From assembly GCF_018531495.1 (NCBI RefSeq), contig NZ_JAHDTI010000001.1:1178001-1242000 (forward strand): a DNA stretch of 64,000 nucleotides, written 5' to 3'. A program made the translations under genes and the position numbers. Shown in pieces: positions 26,435 through 34,582 of the stretch (its first letter is position 1; each line of letters opens with the position of its first letter). Below the pieces are notes generated by a model that saw only the letters and a program-made list of their open reading frames with translations, did not search any database and was not told where the DNA came from. The stretch is from Nonomuraea sediminis (lineage in GTDB: Bacteria; Actinomycetota; Actinomycetes; Streptosporangiales; Streptosporangiaceae).

Positions 26435-27697
26435 ATGGTGATCCCTGTGCGCGACGAGGGCTTGGGCAACACGTCGTACCTGGTCGACCTGGGCGACGGC
26501 CGCGCGCTCGCAGTCGACGCGTCCCGAGACTTGCGCGCCCTGAAGGCCACGGCGGTACGGCGGGGCCTGCGGATCGCGTTCGCCGCCGACACCCACCTGC
26601 ACGCCGACTTCCTGTCCGGGGCGGTGCAGCTGGCGGCCGACGACGGGGCGCGGGTGCTGGCATCCGCGCCCGGCCGGCGCGCCTTCGATCATCGGGGACT
26701 GCGTGACGGCGACGAGGTGGATCTGGGCGGGCTGACCATGCGCGCGTGGGCGACGCCGGGGCACACGGGCGAGCACCTGGCGTTCCTGCTGCTCGACGGG
26801 AACGCGATCCAGGGCGTGTTCACCGGCGGGTCACTGATCGTCGGCGGCGCCGCCAGGACCGACCTGATCAGCCCGGAGCGGACCGAGCCGCTGGCCCGCG
26901 CCCAGTACCACTCGCTGCGCCGCCTGGCCGAGCTGCCGGACGCCACCGCGGTGTGGCCGACGCATGGCGCGGGCTCGTTCTGCTCGGCCGTGCCCGGGGC
27001 CGATCATCTGTCCACGATCGGCGCGGAGAAGACTGCCAACCCGCTGCTGCGCGTGGCCGACGAGGACGCTTTCGTCAAGCAGTTGCTGGGCGGGCTGGGC
27101 AGCTTCCCTCCCTACTTCCTGCGCCTGGCAGAGCTGAACCGGCGCGGTCCTGCCTTGGTCGGCGACCCCGCGCCGTCTCAGGTGCCGTTCTCGGAGGGGA
27201 TGCTCGTGATTGATGTGCGGCCTATCGAGGACTTCGCCCAGGCGCACATTCCCGGCGCGATCTCCATCCCGCTACGCGACCAGTTCGCCACCTGGCTGGG
27301 CTGGGTGATCGAGCCTGACACGCCGTTCGCCCTGGTCCGCAACCCGGACCAGGACCCGGACGAGATCGTCTGGCAGGCGCGGAAGATCGGCCACGACGGC
27401 CTCCTCGGCGAGCTCGAGCCGTGGGACGGGCCCACCGAGAGCATCCCGCTGGTCGAGCCCGACCAGGTGCGCGGGCGGGTGCTGGATGTGCGCCAGGACT
27501 CCGAGTTCACGGCCGGGCATGTGCCCGGGGCCGTGCACGTCGAGCTGGGCGAGCTGGCTCGCCGTACCCTCTCGGATGAGCCGACGGTGGTGATGTGCGG
27601 GCACGGCGAGCGCGCCATGACCGGCGCCAGCCTGCTTGCCCGCGCCGGCCACAGGCAGGTCAGCGTGCTGGACGGCGGCCTGCAGGACTTCTCATGA
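26435..27697 (+). CDS. MBL-fold persulfide dioxygenase-like hydrolase with two rhodanese domains
   Basis: 420 residues. The metallo-beta-lactamase domain (about 1-240) has DTHLHADFLSG in place of THxHxDH, then TPGHTGEHLAF and a later WPTHGAGSFC. This is the ETHE1/Blh pattern. The first rhodanese domain (about 255-350) has VIDVRPIEDFAQAHIPGAI but no active-site Cys. The second (about 355-420) has VLDVRQDSEFTAGHVPGAV and the loop CGHGER. The protein should oxidise or transfer sulfane sulfur derived from sulfide or thiosulfate. The stop overlaps the downstream MFS gene by 4 nt. Confidence 0.85.
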   Translation: MVIPVRDEGLGNTSYLVDLGDGRALAVDASRDLRALKATAVRRGLRIAFAADTHLHADFLSGAVQLAADDGARVLASAPGRRAFDHRGLRDGDEVDLGGLTMRAWATPGHTGEHLAFLLLDGNAIQGVFTGGSLIVGGAARTDLISPERTEPLARAQYHSLRRLAELPDATAVWPTHGAGSFCSAVPGADHLSTIGAEKTANPLLRVADEDAFVKQLLGGLGSFPPYFLRLAELNRRGPALVGDPAPSQVPFSEGMLVIDVRPIEDFAQAHIPGAISIPLRDQFATWLGWVIEPDTPFALVRNPDQDPDEIVWQARKIGHDGLLGELEPWDGPTESIPLVEPDQVRGRVLDVRQDSEFTAGHVPGAVHVELGELARRTLSDEPTVVMCGHGERAMTGASLLARAGHRQVSVLDGGLQDFS

Positions 27698-28905
27698 CCA
27701 TCAAGCTGGGCCTGCGGGCGAACCTGGCCCAGTTCACCCTCCTGGTCGCGGTGAACGCGCTGGTCGGCGGCATGCTCGGCCAGGAGCGCGTAGTGGTGCC
27801 GCTGCTGGCCGAGCAGACCTTCGGCCTGACCGCGGCCACCGGAGCGATGACCTTCATCCTCACCTTCGGCCTGGTCAAGGCTGCCACCAACTTCTTCGCC
27901 GGAACGCTGTCCGACTGCTACGGCCGCAAACCCGTGCTGGTCGCGGGCTGGCTGGCCGGGCTGCCGGTGCCGCTGCTGCTGATCTGGGCGCCGAGCTGGG
28001 GCTGGGTGATCGCCGCCAACGTGCTCCTCGGCGTCAACCAGGGCCTGACCTGGTCCACCACCGTCATCATGAAGATCGACCTGGCCGGGCCAGCGCGGCG
28101 CGGCCTTGCGATGGGCCTCAACGAGGCCGCCGGGTATCTCGCCGTCTCTGCCACCTCCCTGGCGACCGGCTACCTGGCCGAGCAGTACGGCCTGCGCCCC
28201 GCGCCGTTCCTGCTCGGCCTCGCCTACGCCGCCCTCGGCCTGGGCTTGTCGACCCTGGTGGTGAAGGAGACCCGCGGCTACGTCCACCACGAGGCAGGCA
28301 CTACGCAGAGTCCCCTCACCACCGGCCAGATCTTCGTCCTGACCAGCTTCAAGGAGCGGGCTCTGTCGGCGGTGAGCCAGGCCGGGCTGGTCAACAATCT
28401 CAACGACGGGCTCGCCTGGGGGCTGCTGCCGATCATGTTCGCCGCGCGCGGGCTGTCGATCGGCCAGATCGGGTTCCTGTCAGCGCTGTACCTGGCGGTC
28501 TGGGGGTTCGGGCAGCTGGCCACCGGGGCGCTGTCGGACCGCTGGGGACGCAAGTGGCTGATCGCCTCGGGCATGCTCGCCCAGGGCGTGGCCCTGGCGG
28601 TCATCGCAGCAGCGTCAGGGTTCGCCGTCTGGTCCGCCGCGCTCGTGCTGCTCGGTGTCGGGACCGCGATGGTCTACCCCACCCTGCTGGCCGCCATCGG
28701 CGACGTCGCCCATCCCTCCTGGCGCGCCCGCTCCGTCGGCGTGTACCGGCTCTGGCGCGACGGCGGCTTCGCGGCTGGTGCCCTCGTGGCCGGGGGCGTC
28801 GCCGACCTGTTCGGCATCCCCGCGGCAATCTGGACCGTCGCCGCGCTCACCGCCGCCTCCGGGCTGGTCGTCGCGGTCCGGATGTATGAGACGAGAAGGC
28901 CATGA
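27694..28905 (+). CDS. MFS transporter of the sulfur module
   Basis: 403 residues with twelve predicted membrane segments. It has the MFS loop 2-3 signature GTLSDCYGRKPVLVAG and the second-half copy GALSDRWGRKWLIASG. The ATG at 27694 overlaps the previous stop. Its place between sulfur-transfer enzymes suggests export of a sulfur compound or oxyanion, but the substrate is not evident. Its own stop overlaps the cysteine desulfurase start. Confidence 0.85.
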   Translation: MTIKLGLRANLAQFTLLVAVNALVGGMLGQERVVVPLLAEQTFGLTAATGAMTFILTFGLVKAATNFFAGTLSDCYGRKPVLVAGWLAGLPVPLLLIWAPSWGWVIAANVLLGVNQGLTWSTTVIMKIDLAGPARRGLAMGLNEAAGYLAVSATSLATGYLAEQYGLRPAPFLLGLAYAALGLGLSTLVVKETRGYVHHEAGTTQSPLTTGQIFVLTSFKERALSAVSQAGLVNNLNDGLAWGLLPIMFAARGLSIGQIGFLSALYLAVWGFGQLATGALSDRWGRKWLIASGMLAQGVALAVIAAASGFAVWSAALVLLGVGTAMVYPTLLAAIGDVAHPSWRARSVGVYRLWRDGGFAAGALVAGGVADLFGIPAAIWTVAALTAASGLVVAVRMYETRRP

Positions 28906-29991
28906 TCTATCTGGACCACAACGCCACCACCCCCGTGGACCCCGCGTGGTCGAGGCGGCCCTGCCGTACCTCACCGAACACTTCGGCAACCCCTCCAGCA
29001 CCCACCACTACGGACGCCGGCCGCGCGAGGCCGTCGCCCGCGCCCGCCAGCAGGTCGCGGCGCTCATCGGCGCCAGGCCGGAGGAGATCGTCTTCACCAG
29101 CGGCGGCTCCGAATCCGACACCCTGGCCATCCGCGGCATCAAGGCCGACCACGTCATCACTCAGCCCACCGAACACCCGGCGATCCTGGAGGCCTGCCAA
29201 GGCCTCGACACCACCCTGCTGCCCTCGACCAGCTCGGCCGTGTCGACCCGGCCGACCTCGACGCGACGCCCACCGGCCGGACGACGCTGGTGTTGATCGC
29301 CCACGCCAACAGCGAGACCGGCACCATCCAGCCCATCACCGAGCTGGCCGCGACCGCGCACCGCCACGGCGCGCTCTTCTACACCGACGCCGCCCAGACC
29401 GTCGGGAAGATCCCCGTCGACGTCCAAGACCTCGGCGTCGACCTGCTGACCGTGGTCGGCCACAAGATGTACGCCCCCAAGGGCATCGGCGCCCTCTACA
29501 TCCGCACCGGCATCCCGCTCCGCCCGGTCATCTTCGGCGGCGGGCAAGAACGCGGCCTGCGGTCCGGCACCGAGAACGTCGCCTTCATCGTCGCCCTCGG
29601 CGCCGCCGCCCAACTCGCCCAGGAGGATCTCGTCGCGACAGCCGTACGGCTGGCTCACCTGCGCGACCTCCTCCACCACGAGCTCGACGCGGCGTTGCCG
29701 GGCCGGGTCCACCTCAACGGCGACCCGGACCACCGGCTGCCGGGCACGCTCAACGTCAGCATCTCCAGCGTCGACTCCCGCGCGCTGCTGGCCGCGATCC
29801 CCGATCTGGCCGCTTCCACCGGCTCGGCCTGCCACGACGGGCCATCGCCGGTGCTGGCCGCGATGGGGCTGTCCGCACGGTCGGCGGTACGGCTCTCGCT
29901 CGGCCGCTCCACCAGCGAGGAGGAGGTCAAGCAGGCAGCACGTCTGCTCGCCGATCAGGTCCTGGCCACTCCCAGCATGTGTAAGGAGTAG
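28902..29991 (+). pseudogene. Cysteine desulfurase (NifS/IscS family), frameshifted twice
   Basis: The ATG at 28902 opens IYLDHNATTPVDPA, then one base is missing near 28945 and the frame shifts to VEAALPYLTEHFGNPSSTHH. A second missing base near 29224 shifts it to VDPADLDAT and HANSETGTIQPITELAA. With both restored the product is about 363 residues, with the PLP Lys in VGHKMYAPKG and the catalytic-loop Cys in STGSACHDG. Both shifts are single-base losses in GC-rich DNA, so sequencing error and real decay are both possible. It is the last gene of the sulfur operon. Confidence 0.8.
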
Positions 29992-29996
29992 GGCGT

Positions 29997-30015
29997 CCTG
30001 GTTTCGGGAAACAGG
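29997..30015 (+). terminator. Weak hairpin after the sulfur operon
   Basis: GTTT/AAAC with an outer CCT/AGG and one bulged base, 6 nt past the stop at 29991. No T-run. The rest of 30016-30100 shows nothing. Confidence 0.3.
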
Positions 30016-30100
30016 AACCTGTCCAGCTTGTCGACGGTGAATGCGGCTACAAGGTACGCGAGGACGGCCAGGCCGCTATCAGGGTTCACAGGCCGAACTT

Positions 30101-30118
30101 AATCGACTATCGTCGATT
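30101..30118. promoter_or_regulatory. ArsR-type operator overlapping the -10 of the regulator at 30123
   Basis: AATCGAC-TATC-GTCGATT is a perfect 7-bp inverted repeat. A possible -10 TATCGT (30108-30113) lies inside it, 9 nt before the ATG at 30123. This arrangement predicts self-repression of a leaderless message. Confidence 0.6.
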
Positions 30119-30122
30119 GTCG

Positions 30123-30452
30123 ATGGATGAGAAGCCGCTGGCCCGGGCCGAAGCCGAGGAGTACGCGAGCTGGTTCAAGGCGCTCGCCGACGCCACCCGT
30201 ATTCAGATCGTGTCCCTGCTGGCCAGAGCCCGAAGGCCGATGACCGTCGGGGAGATCGTGACCGCCTCCGGCGTGGGCCAGTCGACCGTGTCGCACCACC
30301 TGAAGATCCTGGCCGAGGCGCGGTTCGTCCTGCTGGACAGGCAGGGCACCTCGAGCCTGTACCGGATCAACGAGAACTGCGTGAGCTGCTTCCCCACCGC
30401 CGCCGACGTGGTGATGGGCAAGCCCGTACCCGACCCTCCGGTCTGTGACTAA
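30123..30452 (+). CDS. ArsR-family repressor (first of the arsenic island)
   Basis: 109 residues from the ATG at 30123; a TTG two codons upstream lies in the operator. Winged helix with FKALADATRIQIVSLLARA and the recognition helix GVGQSTVSHHLKILAEARF. Cys residues are near the C-terminus: NENCVSCFPTAADV and the penultimate CD. A CxxC outside the DNA helix would be the candidate metalloid site. It precedes the ArsM-GNAT gene by 14 nt and probably controls it. Confidence 0.85.
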   Translation: MDEKPLARAEAEEYASWFKALADATRIQIVSLLARARRPMTVGEIVTASGVGQSTVSHHLKILAEARFVLLDRQGTSSLYRINENCVSCFPTAADVVMGKPVPDPPVCD

Positions 30453-30466
30453 GAAGGAAGCCCGCG

Positions 30467-31669
30467 ATGGCACATGACGAGGTCGTCGACCGCTACTCCG
30501 GACTCGCCCGCGCCGCCCTGTCGGGCGAGAAGATCGTCGACTGCGACCCCGGCGAGTTCGACCAGGGCTGCTTCGGCGCCGCCGCCTATGACGACACCAC
30601 CGGCCTCCCGCAAGGTGCCCTGAACGCCAGCCTGGGCTGCGGCAACCCCGTAGCCGTCGCCGAACTGCGCGAAGGGGAGACCGTGCTGGACCTCGGCTCG
30701 GGCGGCGGCATCGACGTGCTGCTGTCCGCGCGCAGGGTCGGCCCGTACGGCAAGGCCTACGGGATCGACGCCAGCCAGGACATGATCGACCTCGCCCGGC
30801 GCCACGCAGAAGGCGTGCCCAACGTGGAGTTCCTGCACGGCACCATCGAACACATCCCCCTCGACGACCAGGCCGTGAACGTCGTGATCTCCAACTGCGT
30901 GGTCAACCTGTCCGACGACAAGCCCGCCGTGCTGGCCGAGGCATTCAGAGTGCTGCGCCCGGGCGGCAGGCTCGGCATCAGCGACGTAGTCACCGTCTCT
31001 CCCCTTGATCCGGTACAGCGAGCCGCCGCCGAGCAGCGGGTGGGATGCGTGGCTGGGTCGCTTGAGGTCGAGGAGTACCGGGAGTTGCTGCACCGCACCG
31101 GATTCATCGGCGGGAAAATCACCCTCACCGCGGATCACGGCGACGGAGTCCACTCGGCCATCGTCCAGGCCGCCAAGCCCGCCATCGGCCCCGGCCTGGA
31201 GATCCGCCCCATGCGCGATGCGGACGCCGATCAGGTGCTGGCCATCTACCAGGCAGGACTCGACACCGGCCAGGCCAGCTTCGAGACCGTGGCACCGAGC
31301 TGGGAGGGCTTCGCCGCGAGCAGGATCCTGCGCTACGTGGCCGTCGACACCGAAACCGATCAGGTGGTCGGCTGGGTCGCTGCCACCCGGGTCTCCTCCC
31401 GACCCGTCTACAGCGGCGTGGTCGAGCACAGCGTGTACGTCCACCCCGGCTGCCAGGCGCACGGCATCGGGCGCGCCCTCATGACCGCCTTCATCGGCGC
31501 AGCCGAGGACGCCGGGATCTGGACCATCCAGTCGGGCGTCTTCCCGGAGAATGCCGCCAGCCTCTCGCTCCATCAGGCGCTCGGCTTCCGTATCGTCGGC
31601 ACCCGCGAACGCATCGGACAGCACCACGGCACCTGGCGTGACGTCCTGCTCATCGAACGCCGCAGTTAA
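30467..31669 (+). CDS. arsM: Arsenite methyltransferase fused to a GNAT N-acetyltransferase (ArsM-ArsN1-like)
   Basis: 400 residues. Residues 1-235 are an ArsM: VLDLGSGGGIDVLLSARRVG binds SAM, and the three arsenic-binding Cys are Cys58 (LGCGNP), Cys144 (SNCVVNLS) and Cys194 (RVGCVAGS). Residues about 245-400 are a GNAT domain (IRPMRDADADQVLAIYQAGL, YVHPGCQAHGIGRALM, HQALGFRIVGTRE) that looks like ArsN1/phosphinothricin acetyltransferases. ArsN1 enzymes acetylate the arsenic antibiotic arsinothricin. A single chain would thus methylate As(III) and acetylate an organoarsenical. The specificity is inferred. Confidence 0.85.
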   Translation: MAHDEVVDRYSGLARAALSGEKIVDCDPGEFDQGCFGAAAYDDTTGLPQGALNASLGCGNPVAVAELREGETVLDLGSGGGIDVLLSARRVGPYGKAYGIDASQDMIDLARRHAEGVPNVEFLHGTIEHIPLDDQAVNVVISNCVVNLSDDKPAVLAEAFRVLRPGGRLGISDVVTVSPLDPVQRAAAEQRVGCVAGSLEVEEYRELLHRTGFIGGKITLTADHGDGVHSAIVQAAKPAIGPGLEIRPMRDADADQVLAIYQAGLDTGQASFETVAPSWEGFAASRILRYVAVDTETDQVVGWVAATRVSSRPVYSGVVEHSVYVHPGCQAHGIGRALMTAFIGAAEDAGIWTIQSGVFPENAASLSLHQALGFRIVGTRERIGQHHGTWRDVLLIERRS

Positions 31670-31694
31670 GAGTTCACCAAGGCGTCACCCTGCG

Positions 31695-31720
31695 GATATT
31701 CATCGATGCCAATATCGACG
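31695..31720 (+). promoter_or_regulatory. Operator-like repeat before the second ArsR gene
   Basis: TCGAT (31703-31707) and ATCGA (31714-31718) form an inverted repeat in an AT-rich patch. CAATAT (31710-31715) lies 8 nt before the ATG at 31724 and could be a -10 for a leaderless message. Confidence 0.35.
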
Positions 31721-31723
31721 CCC

Positions 31724-32068
31724 ATGGAAGTGACGCTGCTGGACTGCTGTGCGCCCCTGGCGCGTGAACCACTGACGGAGGAGAAGGCGACAAACCTCGC
31801 CCGAACCTTCAAGGCGCTGGGGGACCCGATCCGGCTGCGCATCATGTCGATCGTGGCCAGCCACGAAGGCGGCGAAGCCTGCGTGTGCGACCTGACCGCA
31901 AGCTTCTCCCTGGCTCAGCCGACGATCTCCCATCACCTCAAGGTGCTCAAGGACGTCGGCCTGCTCACCAGCGAGCGGCGCGCCTCCTGGGTGTACTACC
32001 GCATCGTGCCCGAGCGACTCGCCGAGCTGTCGGCCCTGCTCACCGCCCCCGAGCAGGTGGCAAGGTGA
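31724..32068 (+). CDS. arsR: ArsR-family arsenic repressor
   Basis: 114 residues from the ATG at 31724; an ATG at 31706 would add six residues but lies in the operator-like repeat. Start: EVTLLDCCAPLAREPL, with a vicinal Cys pair. The DNA-binding region has GGEACVCDLTASFSLAQPTI, where CVC is the classical As(III) site (ELCVCDL in ArsR), and SHHLKVLKDVGLLTSERRAS. The Cys pair at the N-terminus may supply a further ligand. It overlaps the aquaporin gene by 4 nt (GTGA), so both form one operon. Confidence 0.92.
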   Translation: MEVTLLDCCAPLAREPLTEEKATNLARTFKALGDPIRLRIMSIVASHEGGEACVCDLTASFSLAQPTISHHLKVLKDVGLLTSERRASWVYYRIVPERLAELSALLTAPEQVAR

Positions 32069-32775
32069 GGCGCCGTCTGCTGGCCGAGTTCCTCGGCACC
32101 GCGCTACTGGTGACGGTCGTGGTGGGCTCGGGCATCATGGCGCAGACGCTGTCGCCCAACGACGTGGGCCTGCAGCTGCTGCAGAACTCCACTGCCACCG
32201 TGTTCGGCCTCGGCGTGCTCATCCTCGTGCTCGGCCCGGTCTCCGGCGCCCACTTCAACCCGGTGGTGTCGCTGGCCGACTGGTGGGAGGGACGCCGCGG
32301 CGGCCACGGCCTCACCGCGGGCGAACTCGGCGGCTACATCATCGCCCAGGTGCTGGGCGGCATCATCGGCGCGATCCTGGCCAACCTGATGTTCGCCAAG
32401 CCCGCGATCACCTGGTCCACCACCGAGCGCTCCAGCCCACACTTGTGGCTGGGCGAGGTGGTCGCCACCGCGGGCCTGGTCCTGGTGATCTTCTGTCTGG
32501 TCCGGTCGAGCCGTACGGCTGCCGCCCCCGCCGCCGTGGGCGCCTACATCGGCGCCGCGTACTGGTTCACCTCCTCCACCAGCTTCGCCAACCCCGTGGT
32601 CACCATCGGGCGTGCGTTCAGCGACACCTTCGCCGGCATCGCGCCCGCCTCGGTGCCCGGCTTCGTGGCCGCCCAGCTGGTCGGCGGCGTCATCGGCATG
32701 CTGCTGGTGCACGGCCTGTTCGGCAACCCGCGAGCGGAGACACCGGAACCCGTGGTGCCGCGCTCGACCTCTTGA
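32065..32775 (+). CDS. Aquaporin-family channel (AqpS-like)
   Basis: 236 residues from a GTG at 32065 with six membrane segments. The two half-helix motifs are Asn-Pro-Val instead of NPA: GAHFNPVVSLADW and SFANPVVTIGRAF. MIP channels next to ArsR and ArsC, as AqpS in Sinorhizobium meliloti, let arsenite formed by ArsC leave down its gradient. No ACR3 or ArsB is in the island, so this may be the main arsenite exit. It is coupled to the ArsR gene upstream. Confidence 0.87.
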   Translation: MRRRLLAEFLGTALLVTVVVGSGIMAQTLSPNDVGLQLLQNSTATVFGLGVLILVLGPVSGAHFNPVVSLADWWEGRRGGHGLTAGELGGYIIAQVLGGIIGAILANLMFAKPAITWSTTERSSPHLWLGEVVATAGLVLVIFCLVRSSRTAAAPAAVGAYIGAAYWFTSSTSFANPVVTIGRAFSDTFAGIAPASVPGFVAAQLVGGVIGMLLVHGLFGNPRAETPEPVVPRSTS

Positions 32776-32805
32776 CGCCGCGCCATTGGCTCAATAATTA
32801 TTGAG
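32772..32805 (+). promoter_or_regulatory. Promoter and perfect 16-bp palindromic operator of the ArsR-ArsC gene
   Basis: TTGACG (32772-32777), 17-nt spacer, TAATTA (32795-32800), 8 nt to the ATG at 32809. The palindrome CTCAATAATTATTGAG (32790-32805) covers the -10, so a bound repressor would block polymerase directly. Confidence 0.65.
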
Positions 32806-32808
32806 TCA

Positions 32809-33480
32809 ATGGACGCTGACTCGTTGGAAGCACGCGCCCGGGTGCACGCGGCACTCGGCGACCCCGGCCGCCTGGCCATCGTCGACCGGCTCCTGCTCGG
32901 CGACGCCTCCCCCGGCGACCTCGGGCGCGAGCTCGGCCTGCCCACCAACCTGCTGGCCCACCACGTCAAGCTCCTCCAAGAAGCCGGCATCGTCGAACGG
33001 CACCGCTCCGAGGGCGACCGCCGCCGCACCTACCTGCACCTGATCCCGGGATCGCTGGCAAGTCTCACACCGCTCCTGGCCGTGCCCGCACCTCGCATCG
33101 TGTTCGTCTGCACGCACAACTCCGCGCGCTCACAACTGGCCGCCGCCCTGTGGCGTCGAGCCAGTACGGTGCCCGTCACCTCGGCGGGCACGCATCCCGC
33201 CCCTCACGTCCACACCCGCGCCATCAGCATCGCTCGACGGCACGGCCTGGACCTCGGCAAAGCCGCTACCCGCCACATCGACCAGACGCTGCGGCCAGAC
33301 GACCTGGTCGTGACCGTCTGCGACACCGCCCACGAGGAGCTCACCGAGGTCGAGCGCCTCCACTGGTCCGTCCCCGACCCGGTCCGCACCGGGACCGACG
33401 ACGACTTCGAGCGGGCCTACGCCGACCTCGCCGCCCGTGTCCACCGCCTCGCGCCCGCCGTACACCCCCCGCAGGAGTGA
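32809..33480 (+). CDS. ArsR-arsenate reductase fusion
   Basis: 223 residues. Residues 1-85 form an ArsR-type winged helix (HAALGDPGRLAIVDRLLLG, PTNLLAHHVKLLQEAGIVE) without Cys. Residues about 92-215 form a low-molecular-weight phosphatase/ArsC domain with the P-loop VCTHNSARSQ (CX5R) and VCDTAHEEL. The fusion links DNA binding to arsenate chemistry; it could be a sensor, a dual enzyme-repressor or both. Its promoter carries a perfect palindrome over the -10. It lies 3 nt before the next reductase gene. Confidence 0.87.
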   Translation: MDADSLEARARVHAALGDPGRLAIVDRLLLGDASPGDLGRELGLPTNLLAHHVKLLQEAGIVERHRSEGDRRRTYLHLIPGSLASLTPLLAVPAPRIVFVCTHNSARSQLAAALWRRASTVPVTSAGTHPAPHVHTRAISIARRHGLDLGKAATRHIDQTLRPDDLVVTVCDTAHEELTEVERLHWSVPDPVRTGTDDDFERAYADLAARVHRLAPAVHPPQE

Positions 33481-33483
33481 GCC

Positions 33484-34134
33484 ATGTCCCACACCTATCC
33501 ACACCCAGACCTGTCCGTCGACCAGCAGCACGCCCTGTTCACCGCCGCCCGCCGCCTGGCCGACGAATTCACCGGCGTCTTCGGCGCCGAGACCATCCAA
33601 CGCTTCCTGCACACCAGCTACGACCAGTTCGCCGTCCACGGCACGATCCCCAACTACCTGCCGCTACTGGCCGAGCGCTTCGCCCGCCAGCGCCTGCACG
33701 CCCTGGCCCGCGTCGAAGGCCGGCACGACGGCCGGCCCGTCGTACTGTTCCTGTGCGTGCACAACGCCGGACGCTCCCAGATGGCACTCGGCTTCTTCCA
33801 GCACCTGGCCGGCGAGCGCGCGGTGGCCTGGTCAGGCGGCTCGGAATTCGCCGCCGAGATCAACCCGGCCGCCGTGGCCGCCATGGCCGAACGCGGCATC
33901 GACATCTCCCGCGAGTACCCCAAACCCTGGACCGAGGAGATCGTCCGCGCCGCCGACGTCGTGATCACCATGGGCTGCGGCGATGCCTGCCCGATCTACC
34001 CCGGCAAACGCTACGAGGACTGGGAGCTCGACGACCCCGCGGGCCAGGCGGTGGACGGCGTTCGCCCCATCCGCGATGAGATCGAACGCCGCGTCCGCAA
34101 CCTCCTCGAACAGCTCAGCATCCCGACCGCATGA
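33484..34134 (+). CDS. Arsenate reductase with N-terminal three-helix domain
   Basis: 216 residues. Residues 1-75 form a helical domain (HALFTAARRLADEFTGVFG, TIQRFLHTSYDQFA) seen in front of some actinobacterial ArsC proteins. The ArsC/LMW-phosphatase domain has FLCVHNAGRSQMALGFFQ, MGCGDACPIYPGKRYEDW and LDDPAGQ. Actinobacterial relatives reduce arsenate with mycothiol and mycoredoxin. It has close sequence agreement with the next gene through the shared C-terminal blocks. Confidence 0.9.
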   Translation: MSHTYPHPDLSVDQQHALFTAARRLADEFTGVFGAETIQRFLHTSYDQFAVHGTIPNYLPLLAERFARQRLHALARVEGRHDGRPVVLFLCVHNAGRSQMALGFFQHLAGERAVAWSGGSEFAAEINPAAVAAMAERGIDISREYPKPWTEEIVRAADVVITMGCGDACPIYPGKRYEDWELDDPAGQAVDGVRPIRDEIERRVRNLLEQLSIPTA

Positions 34135-34147
34135 AAGGAACCCGCTC

Positions 34148-34546
34148 TTGAGCGACCGCCCCAGCGTCCTGTTCGTCTGCGTCCACAACGCCGGACGCTC
34201 CCAGATGGCCGCCGGATGGCTCACCCATCTCGCCGGAGACCGCATCGAAGTCCGCTCCGCCGGATCCGCGCCGGCCGACCAGATCAATCCGGTCGCCGTG
34301 GAGGCCATGCGCGAGGTCGGCATCGACGTCACCACCGAGCAGCCCAAGCTCCTCACCGTTGACGCCGTGGAGGCGTCGGACGTGGTCATCACCATGGGCT
34401 GCGGCGACGCTTGCCCCATCTTCCCCGGCAAACGCTACGAGGACTGGAAACTCGACGACCCCGCCGGCCAATCCCTGCCCGCCGTCCGCCCCATCCGCGA
34501 CGAGATCCGAACACGCGTGGAGGAGCTGATCGCCGAGCTGACATGA
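34148..34546 (+). CDS. arsC: Arsenate reductase (ArsC, LMW-phosphatase type)
   Basis: 132 residues from a TTG at 34148, with AAAGGAA 8 nt upstream. FVCVHNAGRSQMAAGWLTHL is the active-site loop (CX5R), followed by MGCGDACPIFPGKRYEDWK and DDPAGQSLPAVRPIRDEI. The C-terminal 60 residues match the previous gene almost word for word, so the two arose by tandem duplication. It would reduce arsenate to arsenite for methylation or exit. It lies 13 nt after its paralogue. Confidence 0.9.
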   Translation: MSDRPSVLFVCVHNAGRSQMAAGWLTHLAGDRIEVRSAGSAPADQINPVAVEAMREVGIDVTTEQPKLLTVDAVEASDVVITMGCGDACPIFPGKRYEDWKLDDPAGQSLPAVRPIRDEIRTRVEELIAELT

Positions 34547-34582
34547 CGTGGTTCTGTCAGCTCTACCTGCCATGCTGGCCGG

